Shown in pieces: positions 1 through 10,999 of a stretch of 64,000 nt of DNA (its first letter is position 1; every line of letters begins with the position of its first letter). The translations under genes and the position numbers were made by a program. Under the pieces are notes generated by a model, which was not told the origin of the DNA, made no database searches, and worked only from the letters and a program-made list of their open reading frames with translations. The DNA is from Heligmosomoides polygyrus polygyrus. Taxonomy: Eukaryota; Nematoda; Chromadorea; Rhabditida; Heligmosomidae. The stretch covers positions 70,342,969 to 70,406,968 of the forward strand of contig OX377205.1 of the NCBI GenBank assembly GCA_947396885.1, in the 5' to 3' direction.

Positions 1-300
1 AAGTATCACTGAATAGTGAGGAAATAGAAGAATATGCAATAGAAAGAAAAATAAAAAGGCTCGTTTAATCACTCTGTTCAGACGACGCTTTGTTATGCGC
101 TCATCCCGTGGCTTACATTCCTGTTCATATTCTACAAGAAACATTGCGTTGACGCTTAATGGGTTATTTATAGATAGGACAATAAACAGATAATTAAATG
201 TAAAATATTGTATTAAAATAATAAATAAATAAATATTATGTTGAAATGATTCAAATCAGTTTCTTTAAGCCTCAATTGGCTGGTATCGAGATTGTAAGCT
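1..300. other. AT-rich sequence, no gene seen
   Basis: No coding potential or RNA gene is visible. Positions 213-240 are a short AT-rich run built from AAT/AAAT units. Confidence 0.6.
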
Positions 301-317
301 GGATTGGATTGGTGTGG

Positions 318-438
318 ATGTTGCGTTCGATCAAACGGCGCCGGTGGTGTAATGGCGTAGAGCATTCCCGCCCGGTCAGAGGGAGGTGCGGGTTCGAGTC
401 CCGCCTGGCGCTAGAAGTTTTGATCGCAACGAAACATC
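318..438 (+). repeat. Compact tRNA-like repeat, copy 1, flanked by inverted arms
   Basis: Positions 338-411 fold like most of a tRNA. A 7-bp acceptor pairs 338-344 (GCGCCGG) with 405-411 (CTGGCGC). The T arm GCGGG-TTCGAGT-CCCGC is perfect, and the D region resembles a glutamine/glutamate-type A box (TGGTGTAATGG). The anticodon arm is abnormal: TTCCC/GGGAG would enclose an 11-base loop, so a working tRNA is unlikely. The tRNA-like core is flanked by imperfect inverted arms, GATGTTGCGTTCGATCAAAC on the left (317-336) and the complement of GTTTTGATCGCAACGAAACATC on the right (417-438). The same unit recurs at 7969-8085 and, diverged on the minus strand, near 10178-10290. It is therefore a dispersed element and not a single tRNA gene. 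Confidence 0.7.
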
Positions 439-439
439 G

Positions 440-3400
440 TTGTGACAGCTTATGTTAAAATATTATATTAATATTAAAATAATATTAAAACAAAGAATAC
501 TCAAAAATTATATCTCGGCTGAAAAACACCATTTCACTAAATTTAAGAGCTATGACATTTGTCACAGCTTCGCCAATCTGAAAGGCATTTAAAAAAGCAG
601 AGGAATGAGCAGATTTTAAAACTGATTTCATGCTTGCAATCTTTTGAGGCGAACTCGACATCATAATTTCCCACGAGAATTATTTCCCTCATGAAACCGC
701 CCAGATGTCTGAAGAAAATTGGTTAAAGATTTGATTCCTAATCATAGTTATGCTGCATCGCGAAGTATCTGTGGTCGGTTCACCATTCAGATAACGATCT
801 TTGAAAGAGGCTGAGATGAATCGTCTTGAAACAAACAGTTGACACAGTCAGTCATAGAATTCAGACCCAACAGCTTCATTTCCACATGAATTTCCTCCCT
901 CTATCCTAGAGGATTGTGCGACACCAGTATGAGACTATTTAAAAAGGAAATCAAACATCAGCCTGGTTCTGGATCTCCGAACCTCTCCGAATGACTTCCG
1001 CTGTGCAAATCATAGTTCCATAGAGGTTCAAAGGCGGGTAGTCAGTTCCAGAGAGGCTCCAAGACAGATGGTCACTGCTCAGAGCGACCGCATCTGGTCT
1101 AACGTGTCCTTTTTCCCTAAATGAAGAACCCATCCAAAGAAGGATTCTACACGGTTCGTCCACCGTTCACTCTTGTCGGCTGGCCTTCATAGATGGGGCA
1201 ACGTTGGCTCCAATTGTCGCACATTCTCTTACTTCTCTCTCTTTTGGTTCATCATCCGATCTGTGAACTTGGGTAAGACTTTGGAATCAATACCATTTTT
1301 GCAATTATTGCGAGGCATACCGTGCTAGATTCGAAAAACTTCGTTTATCGATCTACAACATTCTAGCCTTACTCATGCTTTCGTTCATAAATTCTTATGG
1401 GAGTAAAGCTTAGAAATTACCAAATATCGTTTCGTTTCGCTCTTATGAAGTAATCTATTTCTTCAGCAAAAACAACAGTACTTATCTAGCATGGCAATAT
1501 TCGTAAAAAGTGCAGTCCATGATTTATTATTGCGCGAACGCGAAAAAAAAGACTCAAAAAGTGAAAGTGGTGCTCTTTTTTTCTGAAATTATATCATGTA
1601 GAATTAAAATGCTTCGTCACTGTAGACTAATCCATCCAAGCTCTTCAGCATTCATTGGCGAAGTTGATTTTTTACCCTGTTCATTTTCTAATTCGAGCTT
1701 TCAGTAGTCCCCATTTCAACATGCATGGGCTCACGAACATCTCTGGAAATGTCCTCAATGCATTCAGGCGGATTCCGCAGTAATAGCCAACTCGCGGAGC
1801 GTCAGGGGTCATCGCATTCCCTCTCCAGGCACCTCTCACTCATTGCAGGTGCTGGCCTCAGTGCCCCCCGTATGGCCCTATCGCCGGAGTCGATGACCTG
1901 TAGCTCCGTCGGTGAACTTCACATGACATTGATTTACCCTGCGTGGCAGACTCCGCGCCCAGCTACGGTAGCGCGGTGCAGTTAAGCAGTTGGAGCAGCT
2001 TTGTTCGCTTGGTTGCTTCCATCACCCGAACTTCACTACAGTTCCTGACGCTGCGGTGTATTCTACCGAATATCACCTGGAAGGTTCGTTCATGACAGAT
2101 GTAAGGAAATTTTATCATCCATTATTTCCAAGATAGAATGACTGAAATAATTTTCTCGGTGGTGGGCAACTTCTTCAAGATATGCTCCACATTCTATTTG
2201 CCGTCCCATTCATATTAAATTATCTTCGCTCGTAGAACAGATTTTTGGATCAATAAAACTTTCAAAACCTGCGTTTGTTTTCTGCCGTGCTCGATTTAAA
2301 TTCTAGGAATGAAACGCTAACATCGGGAATCGATATGTTGGGTCTTCTTCGTCAATGCTTTAGTAAACAACCTGTATAATTGTTGAGAAATCTTGAGCAC
2401 ACTTTGATAGCAAGACGACTGGACGGTCATTGGTGTGGAATGGTTTTTTGTTGATTAAGGTGACTCAGAGTAGTTCTTCACTGCTGAGAAAGCCTCCCTG
2501 AAATAGCTGTTAGAATTCGATTTAGCACTACCGTCGCGTTTTCGGTATTTATGCTATAGAGCTCCAACATACGAAAACTGAAAACCTACTTTCGGACTAA
2601 CGAAAAGCAGATTAAATTCCTTAATTTTCGGAAGATATCTCATACATTTTACACGAATTTAGAGCTGTTTTTCTCTTCTCTATGTGTCGCAACCTCTTAT
2701 CGATACGCGGAGTAAAAGTCGAGAGCACCCAAGGCACTTAAGCGACGGAAACATTTGATTTGACCATATATTGGATTGCCCAAAGATGATTTCAGCTTCT
2801 ACTTTTCTGTCTTCAACTGCAGATATCACTAAGACTTTTAAAAATTATGGGAAAGCATGATATATTTTTGAAAGCCTAAGATGGGCTCTAACAAAGTTTT
2901 AAATTATTTAGAGAAATTGAAATTTTGTAAATTTTGAAAGCCTTTTCTAATCTTCAAGGTGCGGATTCATGATGTCTTCGTTTACGACTTCAAAGCAGAC
3001 GCAGTAGCTGTGGGTGAGAACAGAACTAGGAACACAAACCACGTTCGGACCTCGAGCAAATGTGCCTTGCGGCCTTGTCAGCGGTCACATCATAAGAAAT
3101 AGGTGTCTTGTGCTATAGTATTGAAAGTGAAAGGCAGACATTGACGGATTCCATGCACAGAAAGCGGCAGTGGTGGTCTGGGTAGACAGCTGCTAAAGAA
3201 GAGCATCAAGTATACATTCAGATGAGTTACGCGCTTGTCTGGGAGTAGAGAGCAAAAAACTAATAACTGCGACTTTCATGACTCGTTTGTAGTCAGAACG
3301 ATAAAACTTGCACCGAACAGAAGGCTGGAGAGCCTCATCTTACACAACCACATGGAAACATTTCTTCAAAGCACTGTTACCCACTACTACAGCTGAACTC

Positions 3401-3570
3401 CCTACGATAACAGAAGCCGTTGCCTAGAACAAAGTGACGTACAGAGGTATAGAAATAATTTTCAGAGAAGAGCACAGAAGTGGTGGTGGTCACTATCAAA
3501 ACGAAATCCTTCGTTAAAATATTGTAGATCTCCACGACAGAATTGCGGCAGCCTCCTCATGCTGCAAAAG
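440..3570. other. Intergenic or intronic sequence, nothing recognised
   Basis: Open frames here are short and overlap on both strands. Positions 1720-1985 are more GC-rich than the surroundings and open in one plus-strand frame for 86 codons, but no family or splice structure is recognisable. Confidence 0.4.
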
Positions 3571-3572
3571 GT

Positions 3573-3620
3573 CTTTTAGCAGCTGCAAGTTCAATTAAAT
3601 GAACATGCAGCTGCTAAGAG
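3573..3620. repeat. 21-bp inverted repeat with 6-base loop
   Basis: The left arm 3573-3593 (CTTTTAGCAGCTGCAAGTTCA) and right arm 3600-3620 pair at 19 of 21 positions around ATTAAA. No neighbouring gene explains it. Confidence 0.7.
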
Positions 3621-5535
3621 ATGATAAAAAAGAGCAATCCATGATTGCACATCAGATTGAGATCACTCAAAATCCCCTCTCAAAATCTGAAGCTTGCTAT
3701 AACTAAAATCTTGGGCTGATCTCGAGCTGCGCTAACTCCAATTCCGGCAAGTAACGCTTCGGTAGAGCTAGACCTTAGAAATCGCAAAGAAAGGCCCACA
3801 CATGAGCCAGCTCATTGTCTTGTGTTTGAAAAGTGGTTTATTTTAAATTATGTCGCCGTTGTCAAAGCGATCGAGGGAAGTCCCCTTTTTCCACTAAGCT
3901 AGATCCCTAATAAAATCTATTAGTACTCAGTTGAAATGACAACTCAAGAATTTATAAAGCTTTCGGTCGGACCTAATAATTCGTGGTACTCTCGGAGTAG
4001 TTTCCAAGCAAAAAAGAAGAACCCAACGATCAATAATTGGCAAAGACAACCAACGTTTTCATTCCTAATTGGTCGGCAATCGGTGTTTGCCACGTCGCTG
4101 TAGAGAACAAATAGCATTTGGGGTGTATTAAGGCATCATGCAGAATCCCTGGACAGTGATCAGTGCCGCTCTTACGCTTTCACTCGTCGGAATGCCACGG
4201 AAATTCCGAGAACCAGACTGGATGCTTAGGTGTACTGCAACTAGAGATGGAATACATCATCATAAAAATTTGGGAAAACGGCCGCGTTAGTCACTAATGC
4301 GTTGGCATCAGTAGTAAATCGGCGATAACCTCGTCAACATCTGATTCCAACAGGCAGTTGTTCATGGATCCAACTCTTGAGGGGAATGTGGCAGAACTTT
4401 GCCCGTCACTAAAACGTTTTCATTTTCGGTGAAAACACAAAATTTAGTCGCACAATTCCTGGTGGAATTCCATTGCGATTAGAAGTTCTGATTTGAGTTT
4501 TATGATGATCCTTTCTGTTATTCAACACGCGGAATTGTGTAACTAAGATTAGCTTGTTTCTCGACTGTTGTGCTGCTCGGTTGGATAAAGTTCACTATAC
4601 GATAGCTTACCTAATTTGGAATGGCCCCTGGGTAGTAGCTAGAGATCATAAGTTGGAAGACGTCCTAGCGAATATGGCTTATTGTCGAAAGTGAGCGGAT
4701 AAATTTCACATCTCGGACCTTGAGGGGAATCCAGAACCGGCTACCCCTCTCATATTAGTGTGGCCTCCAGGCAGCATTATTGTAACTAACACCTTATTCA
4801 GTCTTCCTACAAGAATTACAGGGCCATCACAAAAGAGCAGCGCCCAAAATCGCCGTTGGCAGGAGTCACCTGGAGAAGTGGCCGAGGTGATTGCGTATAC
4901 CGGTGACGGCTCCCATCTGCGTGTTCGCATATGACCCGACCGCTTCCTAATGGCGACAATTTGATGGAGTGGGTCGGCACTTGCGCAGCGTGGACCTCCG
5001 GACGTCGCACGCATACCAGGCGATGCCGGCTGACCTCTTACGTAGTTCAGCAGCGATTATCAGGACATCACCTGGGCGCCGGTAACTCGACGGTGCAGGC
5101 AGGAGCCTTGTAGCGAAGTTATCTGGCAAGACGAACATTTTTTCCTTAGACTCGTTTGGCATGTTTTTTTCCCATCGGAGAACGCTAATATTCGACGATC
5201 ATTCTTTCCAGCACCATAAACTTAGTTTGATGAATTCTTCGTTTTGAACTTTCACTGAAAAATTAAAAAAAAAGAACCTGACCTCTGATGATCGAAGAAT
5301 GAAAAATATGGGGATGACAACGTGAAAAACGAGAAGAACGTGCCAAACGAGACGCGGAGAAGATATTCACCTGACTAGGCGACTTCAGTGGTAACCTTGC
5401 TTCTGGAAGGACGTTTCGCCGAAATTGGGTAACCCTCTCTGTTTTGGTCATATCAACAAAAAAGCCCAGTTAAGAGCACGTTTGCCTGGTATATCTGCAG
5501 CATCCCCGCACTGGTGCAATATGGTTCAAAAAGAA
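3621..5535. other. No gene recognised; GC-rich patch at 4700-5160
   Basis: The GC-rich patch 4700-5160 is open in several frames on both strands, which reflects base composition more than coding. It might be the 5' part of a retroelement or a promoter region, but no motif decides this. Confidence 0.35.
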
Positions 5536-5740
5536 TTTCTTCTTCATCTCCAGCGTTTGTCCCACTTCATGGCTAGGTCTTTTAGTGCCATGTCGCCATC
5601 CTTCCCGATTCCGTGCCTGATCAGAGTGGACACCAGCTACCTTGAAGTCCTTGTGAAACGTATCAGTCCAGCACTGCTTCTGGCGCTCTCTAGTCTGTCT
5701 TCAGAACACTTCGAAATTAGGACCCATCTTGCAGACGAGA
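5536..5740 (-). mobile_element. Decayed RTE retrotransposon 3' end
   Basis: Read on the minus strand this piece matches the last roughly 200 bases of the RTE copy that ends at 20390. The shared segment includes the terminal stretch around AGCGTTTGTCCC, and it terminates in the same GAA-rich tail (plus-strand TTCTTCTTC at 5538-5546). The reading frame is broken, so it is a 5'-truncated dead copy. Confidence 0.65.
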
Positions 5741-5744
5741 TGGT

Positions 5745-7330
5745 TCAAAGAGAATTCGTTTTTAAGAAATTGAAAAGTGAGCTTTGCTGATTGTAAGGAA
5801 ATGTTTGAAATGTTTGATGGCTGCTTGGTCGAGGGCATGGTAGATTTTAGCTTTCTTGGCTACAGAGACTGTCTAGCCGAAGGATCAGGAAGTGCTTGAT
5901 TCATACTGGTATTCATCCACCTTTTCAGAAAGGAATCATTCCAGGTTCCAGAAAGGGCTAAATATCATTTGCTCTAAACAGCCCTACAAATTTAGTGGCA
6001 GAACCCGCTTTATACCGATGAGTCGTCCATCCATCAAGAAGCACTTTGTGTGATCATTAAGAAAACAACCGATCGAACCCTCGCGTCCCTAGTTTCCATG
6101 GCATACGTGTAACACAATACTAATGGTAAGAGAATGACTTCATCCATTGAAGGCGCTGAGATTCTCACGCAGTCCTATTACGCTTTAAAGGAAAAAGAGA
6201 AGGTTGCCAACGCTTTGCAATGGGGGAGGGGGGTTCTCACACAGCGTTTGTATTTAGTTTGAGAATTCAGTGAATGGTGTTGTAAGAATGGTCTGATGGT
6301 GAGCAGAGAACATCTGGCATGAATGCACCTTGCAACTACCAACTCCTTTGCAGGCCCTAATGCCACAGCCACTGCGTACATTACGGACAACACGTCTGCG
6401 TGACGCTGTTTCATTTCAGCCCGTCTTCTGAATGTGCCTTAGAGTCGACCAGCCCAGACAACTGCGTAAAAGTGAGGGAAACTAGGTTTGTCAACATTGG
6501 GCGTGAGTTGAACCTGTCCTGAATTGCTAAGGAGGCGATGTGGTGTCGAAAACGCGGAGGAAGCTCGATGCTTCACTAGACAATGGAAACAAACGAAATA
6601 AAAAGTAGCTAGGAGTCGGACAAATGACACCTGATCAGAGGATGACTCTCGCTAGAATTTCTGGAACACTAGGTTTTCAGCGGCGCTCAAAGGGAGCTTT
6701 GCAGGACAGCATTTAGCCTCGCCGTATGCCAGTGATTGCTGTGGTCTGGCTAGGAAACCATGGAGGCGACTGTATTCATTTAAAATGAAAACGCGATATG
6801 TTCATGCCCAACGGAGAAGACTGCGAAACGGGTATGTCAGGCCATGAATCAAGAGACAACAAGTCACCTGAAATATGGAAAACAAGGTTAACGTGGCTGA
6901 CTTATACTAGAAATACAGAAGACTCACTCACTAAGATTATCCCCATTTCTCGAAGCATCTGAAGAAGAGAAAGAGGCTACCCCATGCTAAAAGTGGAGTG
7001 CTGCCATTAGTTTGAGTCATCGTAGAAGCCGGCGTTACATTCCCTGAGGAAGACATCTCGGTGAGGAAGACGTTAAAGACGTTGCGGATTTTCATAAGAA
7101 ATCCATTGATCAACACCCAGAATGGGTGCGTTTTTGTTATGAGTGACTTTCTCCGTCTGTCTCTTATTGTGAGCTGAAGAGGACCGGTGGGTGACAGTGG
7201 TGAACAGAACGCCTCATTCGCTTTTAATGTTCAAATGACGTGGACGAAACAGCCCTGGCGGATGAAGCAGCTAGTGGGTTCGTTTCTTCCACTTTCTTCC
7301 AAGGATTTGACTATTCTCTAATCCCTAGAA
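5745..7330. other. No gene or repeat recognised
   Basis: Only short, overlapping open frames are present. No splice-bounded exon or repeat family is seen. Confidence 0.4.
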
Positions 7331-7347
7331 GTAATTTGAAAAATAAA

Positions 7348-7639
7348 GGATAAAAGGATAGAGGACGGTTACTCAATCTCTTTTGGGATGCGCCACGCAT
7401 TCTTCTTCTGCGGGATGTCGTGAAGGCGATTTGAATGCGTATTTGGCCATACAATGACTTGCGGTGGCGAGCCGATGAAGAAGTCAGCGTTCTATCCTTC
7501 CCAGACAAGTCTGGTACCAATTAATCGACCCCGGAGGGATGGAAGGCTTGGTTGGCCTGGGCGGGAAATCCGAACCAGGAACCTGGTATCGGGTGCACGC
7601 TACAGCAGGCGCCTCCTCCGACTGCGCTACGCGCGCCAT
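7348..7639 (-). mobile_element. tRNA-derived SINE, full-length copy with target-site duplication
   Basis: On the minus strand the element begins with a tRNA-like head, GGCGCGCGTAGCGCAGTCGG. It contains a good polymerase III A box (TAGCGCAGTCGG) and a B-box-like GGTTCGGATTTCC about 45 bases further on. A tRNA-unrelated body follows, ending in an (ATCCTTTT)-type tail. It is flanked by 16-bp direct repeats, TAATTTGAAAAATAAA at 7332-7347 and TAATTTGGGAAATAAA at 7640-7655 (14/16 identical), as expected from LINE-driven insertion. At 292 bp this is the best reference copy of the family in the window. Confidence 0.8.
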
Positions 7640-7968
7640 TAATTTGGGAAATAAACTACTCAATTTGGATTCTCTATCACAGTGAAGAAAAGTCAACGAC
7701 ACAGTAATGGTGCATAAAATTGTCAATAAATTTGCAAACGTGAAGCATGTCTACTTTTTCAAACTACAGCCCTCAAACACCAGAGCCAGTCGAAGTAAGC
7801 TTTCTTATGGGAAGACACGTTCCTCCGTTAGGCAGCACTTTTTTGTAATACCGAGCGGGCTCTGAGTACGTACGCCTGAGCAAGAACAATCTACTACCCT
7901 TTTCTGCTCTCGCTTTCAGGAAATTCGTTAGGAAAACATTCCGGCTAGATTCAAACCCACGAGGTGTG

Positions 7969-8085
7969 GATGTTGTGTTCGATCAAACAGGTGGTGTAAT
8001 GGCGTAGAGCATTACCGCCCGGTCAGAGGGAGGTGCTGGTTCGAGTCCCGCCTGGCGCTAGAAGTTTTGATCGCAACAAAACATC
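7969..8085 (+). repeat. Compact tRNA-like repeat, copy 2
   Basis: This matches the copy at 318-438 through both flanking arms and the core, but the 5' acceptor strand (GGCGCC) is missing, so it cannot fold as a complete tRNA. The downstream tail ends in ACAGCTTA, as in copy 1. Confidence 0.75.
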
Positions 8086-8581
8086 GCATTAACAGCTTAC
8101 ATTCCGACTGCTGATTCCCGCTGTGCTTGATTCTTTCTTCGCCTTTCCTACCAGATCACGAGTTTTTTTTGTTTTGGTTATTACCCTGTGTTGGTTGTTT
8201 TGTTACTGTTATTGTGTTTGAGTTTTTCTTTCTTTAACCATTGTACACATGGGTACCCATGTCATAAGTATCAAAACCAATATCATTTTAGGTGTTGTTC
8301 TGATTCTCGGTGTGGGTCGCAGACGTTAGGGCCTTCTTTGGAGTAAAGCGCAAGGTAAACTGTACAGCGCGTTCAGGCCTCCGAACACGATGAGAAGTTT
8401 AAACGTCAGGTCTTTTATAATAAACATCCACCTGGAAACTTTTTGTGGTATAATGTACATGTACTTGTACATTAATAGCAACATGCGATCCCCAGGTTTG
8501 AAGAATAGAGAACCAGGAGTCTGCTTGCAAATTATTTCTACGATCAAGCAATACAAGCGCTCGGAAGGCTGCAAATAGGTT

Positions 8582-8781
8582 NNNNNNNNNNNNNNNNNNN
8601 NNNNNNNNNNNNNNNNNNNNNNNNNNNNNNNNNNNNNNNNNNNNNNNNNNNNNNNNNNNNNNNNNNNNNNNNNNNNNNNNNNNNNNNNNNNNNNNNNNNN
8701 NNNNNNNNNNNNNNNNNNNNNNNNNNNNNNNNNNNNNNNNNNNNNNNNNNNNNNNNNNNNNNNNNNNNNNNNNNNNNNNNN
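8582..8781. other. Assembly gap (200 N)
   Basis: Exactly 200 consecutive N. The gap probably hides the 5' half of the adjoining Tc1-like element. Confidence 1.
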
Positions 8782-9577
8782 TCATCTATACCAACGGAAA
8801 AAATCTAATTTGGATGACCCCGGTGGATACCGACATTGCTGGAGAGGCCTGCGAGAAGCCCCGTCGTCGCAACATTAGAGGCGGTTTGAAAGCGGTTCAT
8901 TAGCCACAGTGGTCGGCTTCTTCAGCAGCGGAATGCCGAAGCTTAGGCTTCCGTCGTGTCGCACGCACAGTCTGAAGTGTCAAGATGTAGTGGAGTCCAG
9001 CCCTATGCCTTTCTGGAGAATCAGAACACATCAGACACATGTTCTGCAGCAGGGCAGCGCTGCAGTCCATGTGTCCAGGTTGACCAAAGATTGGCTCCAC
9101 CGTCGCAACATTTAAGTAACGGACTGGTCGCCCTGTTCTCCTAACAGCAACGGAGTGGAGAACATGTGGGGGATTGTGGTTCAACGAGCCTACGCGAATA
9201 ACAGACAGTTCAATGACGTGGTGGTAATTTTGATTACATGGGACGCCAACGAAGACAGAATATTCCAAAACCTTGCCAGTAGCTTGAACAATACGATGCA
9301 TGATGTTATAAGAAATAATGGTGGTCCGATCGACTTTTGATTTTAGTAAAAAGTTTTTTTTTCACAGGTGGATACATACTTTTGAAACGCCAATTTTCAG
9401 TCAATTTTCTTCAAAAAATTCTGATTCTCGTATGAGACGGAAAATATCTCTGAAAGTAAGTGGTTACCTATTTTCGACTACGAGAAATCTAGAGGAGCTA
9501 TTGCGGTCCTGAAGAAATCAAAGCGAAACGAGATATGGGCAAGTTTTAGAGTGGATGCATACTTTTGAAACGGACTG
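8782..9577 (+). mobile_element. Tc1-like DNA transposon relic, 5' part in gap
   Basis: The plus strand, read through several frameshifts and stops, resembles the C-terminal half of a Tc1-family transposase: a GMPKLRLPSCRTHSLK-like stretch, an AAVHVSRLTKDWLHRRN-like stretch, a WGIVVQRAYANNRQF-like stretch and a terminal MHDVIRNNGGPIDF. The right end at 9577 (GAAACGGACTG followed by TA) has the form of a Tc1/mariner terminus. A second copy of the subterminal GTGGATRCATACTTTTGAAACG lies in direct orientation at 9368-9390. The left terminus is not visible. Confidence 0.7.
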
Positions 9578-9599
9578 TACATACTACTACATGAAAAAT

Positions 9600-10170
9600 T
9601 ATCGTGGAAAACAAAAGCGCTATTTTTCCGCCAACTTGGGTTTACATAGAAGAAGCCGCGTAAAAGAACCTTCGCAGTTTAGTGTAGATATACATAAAAT
9701 ACACACATCTGTATGATGTTAGTGAACCCAAGCTGTTCATTTGTCGCTGTACCCAGCATCTGAACTCATCTGTGTTTCAAAAAACTTCAAAGAATCTTTA
9801 TTATGCTCTTTGTTACATAAATGTAGGTGCAATGCAGTTTATTACAGTAAAACAGTGAAATCACATAATCAATCGAATAGGAATCATCGGCGACGGCTCG
9901 CGGATTATGTGAGACTATCTGACGTTTTGAAGAAAACCCGAAGCATAATGAAGACAATGAAATCGTTCAGCGAGGTATCCACAGGGAATGCAGATAATCA
10001 TGCTCTGAGGGCACATTGAAATGGTCACCTCTAGAGACCACATATACAAACAATATCGGCACGGTGAAACATGTGAATTGGGTACCGTATCGGAACATTG
10101 TCGAATCTTTAAACTCTGACATACATTGGTCGCTTATACAGAATATGAATACATGAAACTAAAAGTGTTA
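9600..10170. other. No gene recognised
   Basis: AT-rich sequence between the Tc1 relic and the tRNA-like repeat. No exon structure was found. Confidence 0.4.
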
Positions 10171-10177
10171 GGCTTTT

Positions 10178-10290
10178 AAGCTGTTATGACGTTTTGTAGC
10201 GATCAAAACTCTGGCGTTTGGCAGGACTCTAACCCGCACCCCTGCTTATCGGGCTGGATGCTGTTGGTTAATGGTTGCGCACTTAGGTTG
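10178..10290 (-). repeat. Compact tRNA-like repeat, diverged copy 3
   Basis: On the minus strand the sequence keeps GTGCGGGTT-GAGTCC-TGCC, then AGTTTTGATCGC and a tail ending in ACAGCTTA, matching copies 1 and 2. The 5' half is strongly diverged. Confidence 0.55.
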
Positions 10291-10413
10291 CAGGTTCCCT
10301 TCAACAGATCTTTTCTGTTGGTGACATACCCTGTGGCGAAGGGTCTTCACGTGCCCAGTTATGGAAATTGGCGGAGAACTATACATTTCAGTGCGCCGCT
10401 TCTGAAATGCGAG

Positions 10414-10541
10414 TCACACTTGCTCTGCTTCTGCTGCTGCCGACGATGTCTGGAGCTTCATCGTCAAACGGCTTTGGACGATCCGTTCGCAACAACGAAG
10501 CGAAATGACGACGAGAAATGTGTACAGAAGTAGAATGGCAT
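10414..10541 (-). CDS. Terminal coding exon of a multi-pass membrane protein
   Basis: Acceptor TTCAG precedes 10541. The exon completes a GAT codon with the single G left by the exon at 10975-10878, then runs 41 codons to TGA at 10416-10414. It encodes a hydrophobic segment (AILLLYTFLVVIS), a basic boundary (LRCCERIVQSR) and a short polar C-terminus ending in EAEQV. The phase match to the preceding exon is exact, which strongly supports the model. The segment is best read as the last transmembrane helix plus a cytoplasmic tail. The protein family is not recognised. Confidence 0.75.
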
Positions 10542-10877
10542 CTGAACGATTTTTGTTGGGAAAGATGGATTTTAAAAGCAACAGATAAAAGCTATAAAAA
10601 TGACGCCTCGTGCTTCATATTGACACATTTCTAGCTCCCAAAATGTGGCTTAGGGGTTCATCAACTCTTGTGACCATTAGGGAGTACGAGGGTGCTGCTT
10701 TTTGGTGGTTGCCTTACTATTCATACGTGGACTTGTTAGCGTATTTTCTCTTTCGTATGGCCCTAGAATTCTATAACAAAAATGCAAAACTTGAGCAATT
10801 CAGTCGCGCCACTGAAAAGGCGGAAACTTTGCTCCGACCTAATGTCTTCGCGTTTTAATAAAGCGTTAAAATCTTAC

Positions 10878-10975
10878 CGAGTACCAAAGCGAACAGTATC
10901 CATTCGAAGAGCACTTCCTTTGGCATTTCGCCGATAAGCACGTAGAGCACGACAGAGAAGACAATCATGGTGATC
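10878..10975 (-). CDS. Internal exon of the multi-pass membrane protein
   Basis: Bounded by acceptor TTTTTTAAG and a strong donor, G|GTAAGA. One base completes the ACG codon begun in exon 13432-13235; 32 codons follow and one G is left over. It encodes a hydrophobic run (TITMIVFSVVLYVLIG), an acidic/basic hinge (EMPKE) and the start of another hydrophobic run (VLFEWILFALVL) that continues into the terminal exon. Both junction phases agree with the flanking exons. Confidence 0.78.
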
Positions 10976-10999
10976 CTTAAAAAAGATGTTGTACACTGT

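Noticed and set aside
338..411. Functional tRNA gene
   Set aside because: The acceptor and T arms pair, but the anticodon arm leaves an 11-base loop, and the segment is part of a dispersed repeat with degenerate copies.
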